A DNA stretch of 64,000 nucleotides, taken from UMGS1889 sp964540575 (GTDB taxonomy: Bacteria; Bacillota; Clostridia; Oscillospirales; Ruminococcaceae). The translations under genes and the position numbers were made by a program. Where the stretch lies: positions 62,001-126,000 of the forward strand of contig CAZINI010000002.1 of NCBI GenBank assembly GCA_964540575.1, written 5' to 3'. Below the pieces are notes generated by a model that ran no database searches, was not told the DNA's origin, and saw only the letters and a list, made by a program, of their open reading frames with translations. This document shows, piece by piece, positions 26,106 through 35,126 of this stretch (positions are counted from its first letter, which is position 1; the number at the start of each line of letters is the position of its first letter).

Positions 26106-27389
26106 TTATCTTTTGAATTTATTCATAACAAGTCCCGTAATAAGCTTGGGATAGAAGTAGGTGGACTTCTGAGGCATTTTCTCGGAAGCCGCAGCCACGT
26201 CCCTTATCTCCCTGACCTTTGTGGGATTAAGTATAAATGCACAGTCTGCCTTGCCGTCGTCAACGGCTTCCAGAGCTTCGGCAAAGCTTCTTGTATATGT
26301 GAGATTTTTCTGATTTGCCATATTTTCCTTGTCGATGCCCATTATCCTTTCCAGAATAAGAGAGTGGAGCACCGTAACGTCCAGACCGCAGAAAGCGTCG
26401 GATTTTTCGGGCATAAGCTCCTTGACGGCATTTTCGTCACGAAGTTTCATAACGGTGTAATTTCCCGATTTTGTATACATAGCGAACGCCTTGCTGCCCT
26501 CGTCATAGTAAGCGGTAAGCATACCCTGCATTTCCGAGGAGGACTTGACTATCTTTATATCGAAATAATCGCTTGCTCCGCAGGAAACCTTCTGTTCGTC
26601 AAATTCGGGCATATCCCTTACGATACGGTGAGTGGGGAATACCACCAGCCCGTCATTTTCCATATTTACGAGCATCATGGGGATAAAGCTGCTGAGATCG
26701 CCGGGAACTGCATCTCCGTTTGCACAAAGGTGCTTGTGGTAGTTCAGGGCAGTTTCGTAGCGGTGATGACCGTCGGCAATATAGAGCTTTTTATCCGCAA
26801 ATTTTGCAGTAATTTCCGAGAGTATCTTCTCGTCGGACACGCACCACATTTTGTGTACGGTGCCGTCATTGTCCGTGACCTCCATATCGGGCTTTCCCTG
26901 AGAGCAGCTGTCGATAAGGCTGTAAACAGAGCCGTCCTCGTCCATATAGAGGGAGTATATCTGACTGAAATTTGCGTTTGTTTCGCTCATAAGGTTAAAT
27001 CTGTCAGCCTTTGCCTTGGAAAGAGTTTCCTCGTGGGGAAGAACAACGCCGTCGGAAAATTCCCGAAGCTCCACCAGAGAAACAAAGCCCTTGACCGATT
27101 TTACCTTGCCCGAAGCGGTGAATACCATTTCGTAAACGTAAATGCTGTCCTTGTCGTCATAGGCAAGAACGCCCTCGTTCAGCCATTTTTCGAGAGTAAC
27201 GCCTGCTTCTCTGTACTTGTTTTCGCCGGAGGGAAGCTCCAGCCTGATGATATTATGCTCATTGCTTTCGATGAATTTTTCACGCTGTTCCTCGGAGATA
27301 ATATCGTAGGGGGGGCAGACCAGAGTGTTCAGGTCGCCGCCCTTTTCGGTGTTGTATCTCAGTCCCTTAAAGCCCTTAACGATTGCCAT
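26106..27389 (-). CDS. DUF1015 family protein
   Basis: 427 residues with the family hallmarks: N-terminal GLRYN...VCPPYDIISEEQREKF, NIIRLELPSG, LPHEETLSKAKADRF and the core DGHHRYETALNYH. Cytosolic, no membrane segment. DUF1015 proteins are widespread in Clostridia, often near serine/phosphoglycerate metabolism genes; relationship to SbnI-like serine kinases has been noted for the superfamily, but activity here is not predictable. It lies 19 nt after secA and 24 nt before the epimerase. Confidence 0.85.
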   Translation of the reverse strand: MAIVKGFKGLRYNTEKGGDLNTLVCPPYDIISEEQREKFIESNEHNIIRLELPSGENKYREAGVTLEKWLNEGVLAYDDKDSIYVYEMVFTASGKVKSVKGFVSLVELREFSDGVVLPHEETLSKAKADRFNLMSETNANFSQIYSLYMDEDGSVYSLIDSCSQGKPDMEVTDNDGTVHKMWCVSDEKILSEITAKFADKKLYIADGHHRYETALNYHKHLCANGDAVPGDLSSFIPMMLVNMENDGLVVFPTHRIVRDMPEFDEQKVSCGASDYFDIKIVKSSSEMQGMLTAYYDEGSKAFAMYTKSGNYTVMKLRDENAVKELMPEKSDAFCGLDVTVLHSLILERIMGIDKENMANQKNLTYTRSFAEALEAVDDGKADCAFILNPTKVREIRDVAAASEKMPQKSTYFYPKLITGLVMNKFKR

Positions 27390-27408
27390 AATAATTATCC
27401 TTTCAGAA

Positions 27409-30147
27409 TTATTTCAGTCCGCTTCCGCAGCAGTTTTTGTACTTCTTGCCGCTTCCGCAGGGACAGGGATCGTTTCTGCCGACCTTCTTGACACGTCTTT
27501 CATTGGAGAAGCTTCCGTCGGAGGCTGTTTCGGCGGGCTTAGCTACCTGTTCACGCTTGGGAGCCTCGTCGTTCTTCACCTGAATGGTAAACAGCAGCCT
27601 TACGGTGTCCTCTCTGATAGCGTCGATCATAGCGTCGAACATTTCAAAGCCCTCGTAACGGTACTCGACAACGGGGTTTTTCTGACCGTATGCTCTCAGA
27701 CCGATACCCTTTTTCAGCTCTTCCATATCGTCGATATGGTTCATCCACTTTGTATCAACGATTTTCAGCAGAACGACTCTTTCAAGCTCTCTAAGGACCT
27801 CGCTGCCGATATTCTGCTCCTTCTTTTCATAGAAATCCAAAGCTCTTTCGGTCAGCATATTGATAATATCCTGCTTTTTAAGCTCGCTCAGTTCGGCAGT
27901 GGTATACTGGAAATCATTGGGCATAGTGAACAGTCCCATAAAGTGATCTCTCAGACCTGCAAGGTTCCAGTCGTCCTGAACGCTGTCATCAAGGATATAG
28001 GCATTGACATTTTCGATAATGAGGTCCTTTATCATCTTGACGATATACTCGTGAATATCCTCGCCGTCCAGCACCTTGGCTCTCTGACCGTAGATTATCT
28101 CACGCTGCTTGGACATAACGTCGTCGTAGTTGAGGACGTTCTTTCTTATGCTGAAATTTCGTCCCTCGACCTTTTTCTGTGAGGACTCGATGACCTTGGT
28201 AAGCATTTTGCTTTCGATGGGCATATTCTCGTCAACGTTGAGAGTGTCCATCATAGTGGTGATCCTGTCGCCGCCGAAAAGACGCATCAGGTCGTCCTCA
28301 AGGGAGAGGAAGAAGCGGCTTTCGCCCTCGTCGCCCTGACGTCCCGCACGGCCTCTCAGCTGATTGTCGATACGTCTGGACTCGTGTCTTTCCGTACCGA
28401 GAATGAACAGACCGCCTGCTGCTCTTACCTCGTCAGCCTTTTCCTTTATTTCCTCGCTGTGCTTTTTGTACAGCTCTCTGTAATGCTCTCTTGCGGCAAT
28501 GATCTGCGGGTCTTCGGTTTCGGCATAGCTTATTGCCTCGTTGATGAGATCCTCGTCCATGCCCTCCTTACGCATATCCGCCTTAGCCATAAACTCAGCG
28601 TTACCGCCGAGAAGAATGTCGGTTCCACGTCCTGCCATGTTGGTGGCGATGGTAACAGCACCGAATTTTCCTGCCTGAGCGACTATCTCAGCTTCCTTTG
28701 CATGCTGCTTTGCGTTCAGGACCTCGTGCTTGATGCCCCTCTTTTTCAGCATAGAGGAAAGCAGCTCGGATTTTTCGATGGAAATAGTACCTACCAGCAC
28801 AGGCTGACCTTTTTCGTGGCACTCGATTATCTGCTCGATAGCGGCGTTGAACTTGCCCTTTTCGGTCTTGTAAACAACGTCGGGGTGGTCTATTCTCTGA
28901 ACGGGACGGTTTGTGGGGACCTCCACAACGTCCAGCTTGTATATCTCTCTGAACTCGTCCTCTTCTGTCATGGCAGTACCTGTCATACCGGACAGCTTGG
29001 TGTACAGACGGAAGAAGTTCTGGAATGTTACGGTAGCAAGGGTCTTGGACTCGTTAGCGATCTTAACGCCTTCCTTTGCTTCGATAGCCTGATGCAGACC
29101 GTCGTTGAAGCGTCGTCCTATCATCAAACGTCCCGTGAACTCGTCAACGATGATTACTTCGCCCTCGTCGTTAACAACGTAGTCAATGTCCGCCTTCATA
29201 ACGCCGTTTGCCTTAAGAGCCTGATTTATATGGTGGAGCAGGGTCATATTTTCTGCGTCCATAAGGTTGATGACGCCAAAGTGCTTTTCTGCCTTTCTTA
29301 CGCCGTTTCGGGTAATTGTAGCGGTCTTTGCCTTTTCGTCAACGATATAGTCACAGTCCTCCGCAAGCTCCTCCTGATCCTCTTTTTCGTCCATTTCAAC
29401 GACGTAGTGGGGTTTCAGGGTCTTAACGAATTTATCGACAGTAGTATAAAGCTCGGTGGACTTATCTCCCTGTCCCGAAATGATAAGGGGAGTTCTTGCC
29501 TCGTCTATGAGAATGGAGTCCACCTCGTCCACGATAGCGAAGTGATGACCTCTCTGAACCATATCCTTTTTATAGATGACCATGTTGTCACGGAGATAGT
29601 CGAAGCCGAACTCGTTGTTTGTTCCGTAGGTAATGTCGGCGTTGTATGCGGCACGTCTTTCGTCGTTGGTCAGACCGTGGAGGATACAGCCGATGCTCTG
29701 TCCCAGATAGCGGAATACCTTTCCCATTTCCTCCGACTGAGATTTAGCCAGATAGTCATTAACGGTAACAACGTGAACGCCCTTGCCCTCCAGCGAATTG
29801 AGGTAAGCGGCACAGCAGGCAACGAGAGTTTTACCTTCACCTGTTCTCATTTCGGCGATACGTCCCTGATGAAGCACGATAGCACCGATTATCTGCACGG
29901 GGAAGGGCTTTTTGCCAAGAACTCGCCAAGCTGCTTCTCTTACCGTAGCCAATGCTTCGGGGAGAATATCGTCAAGAGTTTCGCCGTTTGCCAGCCTTTC
30001 TTTAAGGATCTTTGTCTGTCCCTTAAGAGTTTCCTCGGACATAGCCTGATAATCCTCGTCCAGAGCCAGCACCTTGTTTTTTATAGGCTCTATCTTATTA
30101 AGCTCTCTTTTACTGTAAGAACCGAACAATCCATCAAAAAGTCCCAT
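27409..30147 (-). CDS. secA: Preprotein translocase ATPase SecA
   Basis: The 912-residue motor of the Sec export pathway. Walker A MRTGEGKTLVACCAA, Walker B AIVDEVDSILIDEARTPLII, preprotein cross-linking region, helical scaffold (ESRRIDNQLRGRAGRQGDEG) and C-terminal zinc motif RNDPCPCGSGKKYKNCCG, which binds SecB-like chaperones or ribosomes. Full length. First gene of a six-gene minus-strand run with its own consensus promoter. Confidence 0.97.
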   Translation of the reverse strand: MGLFDGLFGSYSKRELNKIEPIKNKVLALDEDYQAMSEETLKGQTKILKERLANGETLDDILPEALATVREAAWRVLGKKPFPVQIIGAIVLHQGRIAEMRTGEGKTLVACCAAYLNSLEGKGVHVVTVNDYLAKSQSEEMGKVFRYLGQSIGCILHGLTNDERRAAYNADITYGTNNEFGFDYLRDNMVIYKKDMVQRGHHFAIVDEVDSILIDEARTPLIISGQGDKSTELYTTVDKFVKTLKPHYVVEMDEKEDQEELAEDCDYIVDEKAKTATITRNGVRKAEKHFGVINLMDAENMTLLHHINQALKANGVMKADIDYVVNDEGEVIIVDEFTGRLMIGRRFNDGLHQAIEAKEGVKIANESKTLATVTFQNFFRLYTKLSGMTGTAMTEEDEFREIYKLDVVEVPTNRPVQRIDHPDVVYKTEKGKFNAAIEQIIECHEKGQPVLVGTISIEKSELLSSMLKKRGIKHEVLNAKQHAKEAEIVAQAGKFGAVTIATNMAGRGTDILLGGNAEFMAKADMRKEGMDEDLINEAISYAETEDPQIIAAREHYRELYKKHSEEIKEKADEVRAAGGLFILGTERHESRRIDNQLRGRAGRQGDEGESRFFLSLEDDLMRLFGGDRITTMMDTLNVDENMPIESKMLTKVIESSQKKVEGRNFSIRKNVLNYDDVMSKQREIIYGQRAKVLDGEDIHEYIVKMIKDLIIENVNAYILDDSVQDDWNLAGLRDHFMGLFTMPNDFQYTTAELSELKKQDIINMLTERALDFYEKKEQNIGSEVLRELERVVLLKIVDTKWMNHIDDMEELKKGIGLRAYGQKNPVVEYRYEGFEMFDAMIDAIREDTVRLLFTIQVKNDEAPKREQVAKPAETASDGSFSNERRVKKVGRNDPCPCGSGKKYKNCCGSGLK

Positions 30148-30219
30148 TTATCAAATCCACCTTATTAAGTAATAATAGTTTTAAGCCGAATGACGGCAAT
30201 AATATCTACATACTATCTT

Positions 30220-30248
30220 ATTATAACGCCTTTTCGGTCAAATGTCAA
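30220..30248 (-). promoter_or_regulatory. Consensus sigma-A promoter of secA
   Basis: Minus strand TTGACA (complement of 30243-30248), exactly 17 bp, TATAAT (complement of 30220-30225). About 70 nt of leader precede the secA ATG. Confidence 0.85.
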
Positions 30249-30341
30249 ACATTATTTTCAAGAAAAATCGTAATTTTGGGGATAAATTTCGTCAAAATCG
30301 CAGATAATAATGCAAATCAATCAAAAAGGAGTGTATAATGT

Positions 30342-30962
30342 ATGGAATTTTCATCAAGTATTACAAAAGAAAATCTTATGCGGGCGTTTGCGGGGGAGAG
30401 TCAGGCGAGAAATCGCTACACTTTTGCGGCGGACGCTGCCAAGCGGCAGAATTATGAGTTCCTCAGCCGGGTGTTTCAGCTGACCGCCGATCAGGAGAAG
30501 GCACACGCCGAAATATTCTACAACTTTTTAAAGCAGTCAAATGGTGATAATATTGCTATTGAGGGGGCATATCCCGTAGATAATTACGATGACATTGTGA
30601 AGCTTCTCACCTCTGCCCGTCATAATGAGTATGAGGAGTTTGAAACGGTTTATCCCGCCTTTGCAAAGACAGCCAAGGACGAGGGCTTTTTGCAGATAGC
30701 GGCTGCATTTGAGAATATCGCCGCCATTGAAAGAGTCCACGGCGACCGCTTCGGGACATTTGCCTCCCTTATTGAGCGGGGACTGCTTTTCAAGGCGGAT
30801 AACACCAATGAACAGACCGAATGGCTCTGCCTGAACTGCGGGCATATCCACAAGGGACCGATGGCACCTCAGAACTGTCCCGTCTGCCATGCGGACAAAG
30901 GATTTTTCGTGCCGTTCAAATATTACGATTTCAAAGAGAACGGCTATGCTTCAATAGGCTGA
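30342..30962 (+). CDS. rbr: Rubrerythrin
   Basis: 206 residues. A ferritin-like diiron domain (FAGESQARNRYTFAADAAK, EKAHAEIF, EYEEFETVYP, ERVHGDRF) is followed by a rubredoxin-type site CLNCGHIHKG...CPVCHADKG. It reduces hydrogen peroxide in anaerobes. The start at 30342 follows AAAAAGGAG; an ATG four bases earlier is out of frame. Monocistronic, closed by a terminator. Confidence 0.95.
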   Translation: MEFSSSITKENLMRAFAGESQARNRYTFAADAAKRQNYEFLSRVFQLTADQEKAHAEIFYNFLKQSNGDNIAIEGAYPVDNYDDIVKLLTSARHNEYEEFETVYPAFAKTAKDEGFLQIAAAFENIAAIERVHGDRFGTFASLIERGLLFKADNTNEQTEWLCLNCGHIHKGPMAPQNCPVCHADKGFFVPFKYYDFKENGYASIG

Positions 30963-30969
30963 AAAAAAG

Positions 30970-31013
30970 CGGGTATGCTGCACAAAACCGTGCGGTATAC
31001 CCGTGATTTTTCG
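30970..31013 (+). terminator. Terminator of rubrerythrin
   Basis: Stem CGGGTATGCTGCAC (30970-30983) and GTGCGGTATACCCG (30990-31003) with loop AAAACC, one G-T/mismatch position, followed by TGATTTTTC. Confidence 0.8.
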
Positions 31014-31143
31014 GGAAATTTTTCTCTTGCCTGAGTGACGTAGTTAGGTAAGTGGTTCCTTAAAAACGATTTGTTTCATTATACTATACAGAGGGCTTGA
31101 AATTGTGCAATCTGACGAAAAATATTTATTTGCGGAAAATCCA

Positions 31144-31172
31144 TTGACAAAAATCCTGCTCTGTGATAGAAT
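31144..31172 (+). promoter_or_regulatory. Promoter of the tRNA-Ser pair
   Basis: TTGACA (31144-31149), 17-bp spacer, TGA-TAGAAT (31167-31172). It lies about 60 nt upstream of the first tRNA. Confidence 0.75.
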
Positions 31173-31233
31173 GAATAAGTCGCTAAAGTATTATGTCGTT
31201 TAATAAAACGCATTTTCCGTCAAGCGAAGCTAC

Positions 31234-31321
31234 GGAGAGGTATCGAAGCGGTCATAACGAGGCGGTCTTGAAAACCGTTTGCCCACAAGGCACAAGGGTT
31301 CGAATCCCTTCCTCTCCGCCA
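31234..31321 (+). tRNA. tRNA-Ser (anticodon UGA)
   Basis: 88 nt with encoded CCA. Acceptor GGAGAGG/CCTCTCC, discriminator G, anticodon loop CTTGAAA in stem GGCGGT/ACCGTT, a long variable arm (GCCCACAAGGC) as in class II tRNAs, and T-loop GGTTCGAAT. Reads UCA and UCG/UCU by wobble. Confidence 0.95.
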
Positions 31322-31355
31322 ACTTTTCCTTTATATGTTTATGAGTTCACCATTC

Positions 31356-31445
31356 GCAGAAATACCCAAGTGGTGAAGGGGCTCCCCTGCTAAGGGAGTA
31401 GGTCGGGAAACCGGCGCGAGGGTTCAAATCCCTCTTTCTGCGCCA
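31356..31445 (+). tRNA. tRNA-Ser (anticodon GCU)
   Basis: 90 nt with encoded CCA. Acceptor GCAGAAA/TTTCTGC, discriminator G, anticodon loop CTGCTAA in stem CTCCC/GGGAG, long variable arm (GGTCGGGAAACCGGC) and T-loop GGTTCAAAT. Reads AGC/AGU. Follows the first tRNA by 34 nt on the same transcript. Confidence 0.95.
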
Positions 31446-31450
31446 AGCAC

Positions 31451-31484
31451 AGCCGCTTCTTTCGGAAGCGGCTTTTTCTTTTCG
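31451..31484 (+). terminator. Terminator of the tRNA unit
   Basis: Stem AGCCGCTTC (31451-31459) and GAAGCGGCT (31465-31473), loop TTTCG, then TTTTCTTTTC. Confidence 0.85.
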
Positions 31485-31501
31485 CAAAGGGGGAATACGC
31501 A

Positions 31502-32014
31502 GTGGAGATATGGGACGCATACAACGAAAATATCGAAAAAACAGGGCTTTATCTCATCAGAGGACGTAAGATACCCGACGGCTTTTGCCATGCCGTTGCC
31601 GAAATATTCGTCATGCACAGGGACGGTGACATTCTGCTTATGAAGCGTTCGCCCGACAAACCGAATTATCCCGATATGTGGGAAACGGGAGCAGGCGGAG
31701 CGGTCCAAGCGGACGAAAGCTTTGAGGAAGCGGCATTCAGGGAGCTTTACGAGGAAACGGGGATAAAAGCCGAGAAGCTTACAAGCCTGTACACCGTCTG
31801 CGAAAAGGAGAGAAAAGCCATTTATGCAGGCTATCTCTGCGTTACCGACTGTCCCAAAGACGCCGTCACGCTTCAGGAGGGCGAAACTGTTGACTTCAAG
31901 TGGATAACGCCCGATGAATTTATGGATTTTCTCAATTCCGACGGGTATATCCCATCGCTTCGTGAGAGAAGCAGAAAATATTTTGCGAAAACGGTTTTGA
32001 AAAGAGGTCTTTGA
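31502..32014 (+). CDS. Nudix hydrolase (isopentenyl-diphosphate-isomerase-like)
   Basis: 170 residues from a GTG at 31502 with AAAGGGGG upstream. It starts MEIWDAYNENIEKTG and has HAVAEIFVMHRDGDILLMKR and a complete Nudix box GGAVQADESFEEAAFRELYEE followed by TGI. The N-terminus (WDxYxxxxxxTG, then RG) matches the YfcD/Idi-like Nudix subgroup, whose substrates are mostly unknown. It has no clear promoter of its own beyond the tRNA terminator and overlaps nothing; the next gene starts 1 nt after its stop. Confidence 0.85.
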   Translation: MEIWDAYNENIEKTGLYLIRGRKIPDGFCHAVAEIFVMHRDGDILLMKRSPDKPNYPDMWETGAGGAVQADESFEEAAFRELYEETGIKAEKLTSLYTVCEKERKAIYAGYLCVTDCPKDAVTLQEGETVDFKWITPDEFMDFLNSDGYIPSLRERSRKYFAKTVLKRGL

Positions 32015-32015
32015 T

Positions 32016-32429
32016 GTGTGGCTGTTATATGCGGCACTGTCCGCTGTGTTTGCGGCACTTACGACAATACTTGCGAAAATCGGCATAGACAAGGTGGATT
32101 CCACCTTAGCGACCGCCATTAGAACTGCCGTCGTTCTTGCGGCGGCGTGGGGAATGGTCTTTATTGCGGGAAAGCAGCGGGGAATAGCGGATATTGACCG
32201 AAAAAGCTGGATATTCCTCATTCTTTCGGGACTTGCCACGGGCATTTCCTGGCTCTGCTATTACAAGGCACTGCAAAACGCCCCCGCCTCAAAGGTCGCT
32301 CCCGTGGACAAATTCAGCCTTGTTATTACGATGATACTGTCATTTATCGTGCTGAAAGAGCAGCTTTCCGTCAAGGATATTGTGGGTGCTCTGCTGATAA
32401 CTGCGGGAACGCTGGTTATAATAATTTAG
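32016..32429 (+). CDS. Single-domain EamA family membrane protein
   Basis: 137 residues from a GTG at 32016, with AGAGG upstream within the Nudix gene. Four to five hydrophobic segments with EamA features (LLYAALSAVFAALTTILAKIG, GLATGISWLCYYKALQNAPA, KVAPVDKFSLVITM, GALLITAGTLVIII). Usual EamA transporters have two such domains (about 300 residues); this is a one-domain form, probably working as a dimer. Substrate unknown. Confidence 0.85.
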   Translation: MWLLYAALSAVFAALTTILAKIGIDKVDSTLATAIRTAVVLAAAWGMVFIAGKQRGIADIDRKSWIFLILSGLATGISWLCYYKALQNAPASKVAPVDKFSLVITMILSFIVLKEQLSVKDIVGALLITAGTLVIII

Positions 32430-32467
32430 ACGGCAAATTTGGATAATAAAAAAAATTTCAAAATGTG

Positions 32468-32496
32468 TTGCTTTTTTTCGATTTATATGGTATAAT
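32468..32496 (+). promoter_or_regulatory. Strong extended -10 promoter
   Basis: TTGCTT (32468-32473), 17 bp, TGG-TATAAT (32491-32496). Drives the 329-residue unknown gene with a leader of about 80 nt. Confidence 0.8.
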
Positions 32497-32582
32497 ATCG
32501 TTATGTACAGACTTTCTGCGGAAAAATGACGTTTTTTCGCAGCAGTGTTTCGTTAAATCTGATTTTTTCTGGAGGAATTTAA

Positions 32583-33572
32583 ATGTCATATCCATTGATA
32601 GCACCCGATTTTTATAAAGAATATACCGAGAGCTGGGACAGGGAAAAGAACGGCGATCTTCCCTGCGAGATAATCTTCACCCCCGCAGCTGCCGAGTATG
32701 TTTTCACCCTCAATAACGTTGATACCGTTAAGAAGCTCATGTCCCATAAGGATAAGCTGAATTTCCAGATGTACAGCCTTAAGCCCGACGCTGAGCGTGA
32801 CGCCGCTTATGAGCAGCAGACTAAGGAAAAGCTTGAAAAATACCCTCTTTTGCAGTATTACTGGCCCCTCAAGACTCTGATGATGAACATTCTCCAGAGG
32901 CGTGAGGCTAGCTTTGAAAAGAGAATGCTGGTGCTTAACTATGCCATCAAGGCTGTTCAGGAGATAATCGACAGAAATCAGGCGGAGGCTATCCCAGCGT
33001 TTGTTTCTCAGTTTATCGCAAGAGAGGATTACAGCGATGTACTGGCATATTTTGCAGAGCTTCGTCCCGCATTTGAGTACAGTATGAATGATGGTCTGGC
33101 TCTGCTGGATATTTTCAACACCATTCCCGAGTTTGGCGAGATAATGGATACTATCTACGCAAATCTCGGCATCGACAAGTCAAAGGAAGCCACCGCTGAA
33201 GACAATCAGAACCATGTAAATAACTATTTTGGACTGAAAAGAGCTTTCTATGCGGATTTCCTGAAGGGCAGGGAGCATTATATTGAGAATATAATGGTCA
33301 ACTACCTTTGGTCGCTTTCTATGCCTTTTGCTGAACCCTCTATCTCCGTTTGGGATAACTATGTGTTCTTCTGTGCACTTTACAATGCCATCAAGGTAAT
33401 GCTGACCTGCTATATGAAGGACAAGGACGATGATGATTTCGCTTATGCAGTTGCTATGTTCGCTTATCAGTTCCAGAATACTCCCAGAGAGATCGTAAAG
33501 AATGTTGTTCAGGTCATCAATGACGCAGGCGAAGGCAACAACGGCGATATGGCTATGCTGGTGCTTGGCTGA
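32583..33572 (+). CDS. Hypothetical soluble protein, 329 aa
   Basis: I do not recognise this protein. It is predicted helical and acidic, with no signal peptide or membrane segment; features include a Tyr-rich N-terminus (YPLIAPDFYKEYTESWD), YYWPLKTLMMNI and a C-terminal acidic DKDDDDFAYAVAMFAYQFQ. GGAGG precedes the ATG. It has a strong promoter and a large structured terminator, so it forms a highly transcribed single-gene unit. No neighbour suggests a role. Confidence 0.8.
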   Translation: MSYPLIAPDFYKEYTESWDREKNGDLPCEIIFTPAAAEYVFTLNNVDTVKKLMSHKDKLNFQMYSLKPDAERDAAYEQQTKEKLEKYPLLQYYWPLKTLMMNILQRREASFEKRMLVLNYAIKAVQEIIDRNQAEAIPAFVSQFIAREDYSDVLAYFAELRPAFEYSMNDGLALLDIFNTIPEFGEIMDTIYANLGIDKSKEATAEDNQNHVNNYFGLKRAFYADFLKGREHYIENIMVNYLWSLSMPFAEPSISVWDNYVFFCALYNAIKVMLTCYMKDKDDDDFAYAVAMFAYQFQNTPREIVKNVVQVINDAGEGNNGDMAMLVLG

Positions 33573-33605
33573 TACGCTGTTCCATAATAAAATTTGAAGA
33601 AAAAT

Positions 33606-33728
33606 GCCGCCCCGATTTAGGGAGGTGCCGATAAATATTTTTATCGGCACCGAGCGACCGGCTTTGTTCATTTCGCAAATCAACAAACGAAATGACAAAG
33701 AGGTCGCCCCTTTCGGGACGGCTTTTTT
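33606..33728. terminator. Multi-branched hairpin terminator element
   Basis: About 120 nt that fold as a three-way junction: outer stem GCCGCCCCGA...GGG (33606-33623) with CCCCTTTCGGGACGGC (33707-33722); arm 1 GTGCCGATAAA/TTATCGGCAC (33625-33650); arm 2 GCGACCGGCTTTG-TCATTTCG with CGAAATGACAAAG-AGGTCGC (33654-33706). A TTTTTTAT tail on the plus side and a TTTTT on the minus side suggest it stops transcription from both the 329-aa gene and the convergent malic enzyme gene. Confidence 0.6.
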
Positions 33729-33802
33729 ATTCTACATATTAACAATGGGGAACTTCATAACAGTATTACGTTAAAAAGCTATGACCGCCACATTTAAAAT
33801 TA

Positions 33803-33837
33803 AACTCAACACTTAACACTCAACACTAAACACTAAA
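33803..33837 (-). repeat. Heptamer tandem repeat copy 1 (five units)
   Basis: On the minus strand five 7-bp units TTTAGTG, TTTAGTG, TTGAGTG, TTAAGTG, TTGAGTT, beginning about 10 nt after the malic enzyme stop. Two further copies lie at 51618-51645 and 56484-56525 in the same sense relation to the preceding gene. Confidence 0.75.
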
Positions 33838-33847
33838 ATAGTTAGCT

Positions 33848-35002
33848 TTAACTCTTGTATGCTTCCGAAACAGCCTTAGCCACCGCCGCTGCCACTCCCT
33901 TGTCAAGAGGGTCGGGGATAATATGCTCGGGGGATAGTTCGCTGTCCGAAACATATCCCGCAATGGCGAACGCTGCGGCGGTTTTCATCTCCTCGGTTAT
34001 CTCCCTTGCCCGAACGTCCAACGCACCTCTGAATATGCCCGGGAATGCCAGGAGATTGTTTATCTGATTGGGGAAATCGCTCCGTCCCGTGCCGACTATC
34101 GCCGCACCCGCTGCTTTTGCAAGGTCGGGCATTATCTCGGGACGGGGATTGGCAAGGGCGAATATAATAGGCTTTTCCGCCATCGAACGCACCATTTCCT
34201 CCGTCAGACAGTCGGGGGAGGAAACGCCGATAAACAGGTCAGCCCCCTTTAATGCGTCCTCAATAGTGCCGCTCAGTTTAAGCGGATTTGTCACCTCGGC
34301 TATTTCCGCCTTTTGGCTGTTCAGACCGTTTCTGCCCTTGTAGATAGTCCCCGTCCTGTCGCAGACGATAAGGCTTTTCAGCCCCGCTGACATAAGCAGC
34401 CGTGCAATAGCCAGCCCCGCCGCACCCGCACCGTTTATGACTGCCTTTGTTTCGTCAATGCATCTGCCCGTCAGCTTTAATGCGTTTATCAGGGCGGCAA
34501 GAACGACTATCGCCGTGCCGTGCTGGTCGTCGTGGAAAACGGGAATATCACAGCATTCCTTAAGGCGTTCTTCAATCTCAAAGCAGCGTGGGGCGGAAAT
34601 ATCTTCCAGGTTTATCCCGCCAAAGCTGCCCGAAATGTGCTTTACGGTGTTTACAATATCGTCTACATTCTGCGACCTGATGCAGACAGGGAAAGCGTCC
34701 ACATTGGCAAAATGCTTGAAAAGGGCACATTTTCCCTCCATTACAGGCATTGCGGCTTCGGGACCTATGTCCCCCAGACCTAAGACAGCCGTGCCGTCGG
34801 TGACAACGGCTACCATATTGGCTCGTCCGGTCAGTTCGAAGCTTTTTTCGGGGTTTCGGTTTATTTCAAGGCAAGGCTCGGCAACGCCCGGGGTATATGC
34901 AAGAGCCAGGTCATCACGGCTTTCAAGGGGTATTTTACACTCTATCCCTATCTTGCCCCGCCATTCGTAATGCTTTTTCAGCGATTTTTCGGAATAATTC
35001 AT
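33848..35002 (-). CDS. NAD(P)-dependent malic enzyme
   Basis: 384 residues, the compact bacterial form without the phosphotransacetylase-like extension. It decarboxylates malate to pyruvate. Seen: LAYTPGVAEPC, VVTDGTAVLGLGDIGP with metal and substrate residues, PVFHDDQHGTAIVVLAALINAL, NGAGAAGLAIARLLM (cofactor-binding Rossmann motif) and FALANPRPEI. The protein can supply pyruvate or NAD(P)H in fermentative metabolism. Single gene; a heptamer repeat and the hairpin element follow its stop. Confidence 0.92.
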   Translation of the reverse strand: MNYSEKSLKKHYEWRGKIGIECKIPLESRDDLALAYTPGVAEPCLEINRNPEKSFELTGRANMVAVVTDGTAVLGLGDIGPEAAMPVMEGKCALFKHFANVDAFPVCIRSQNVDDIVNTVKHISGSFGGINLEDISAPRCFEIEERLKECCDIPVFHDDQHGTAIVVLAALINALKLTGRCIDETKAVINGAGAAGLAIARLLMSAGLKSLIVCDRTGTIYKGRNGLNSQKAEIAEVTNPLKLSGTIEDALKGADLFIGVSSPDCLTEEMVRSMAEKPIIFALANPRPEIMPDLAKAAGAAIVGTGRSDFPNQINNLLAFPGIFRGALDVRAREITEEMKTAAAFAIAGYVSDSELSPEHIIPDPLDKGVAAAVAKAVSEAYKS

Positions 35003-35065
35003 AGAAATATCTCCTTTGGAATGTATATAGGTCTATGATTAGTATGCTCCGAAAATCGCTTATAT

Positions 35066-35104
35066 AAACAAAAACCGCAGACAGTTCCGAAAAATTGTCT
35101 GCGG
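35066..35104 (-). terminator. Terminator of metY
   Basis: Minus strand stem CCGCAGACA and TGTCTGCGG (35075-35104), 12-nt loop, then TTTTTGTTT; 22 nt after the metY stop. Confidence 0.85.
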
Positions 35105-35126
35105 ATAATTTATATGGATATGTTTG

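Noticed and set aside
28384..30168. 594-codon plus-strand frame opposite secA
   Set aside because: SecA is unambiguous on the minus strand; the opposite frame has no domain and no ribosome binding site.
31193..31393. Plus-strand frame over the first tRNA-Ser gene
   Set aside because: The sequence folds as a complete tRNA-Ser with encoded CCA; the frame is fortuitous.
33803..33837. CRISPR-like repeat
   Set aside because: Units are 7 bp and directly tandem, with no spacers and no cas genes nearby.
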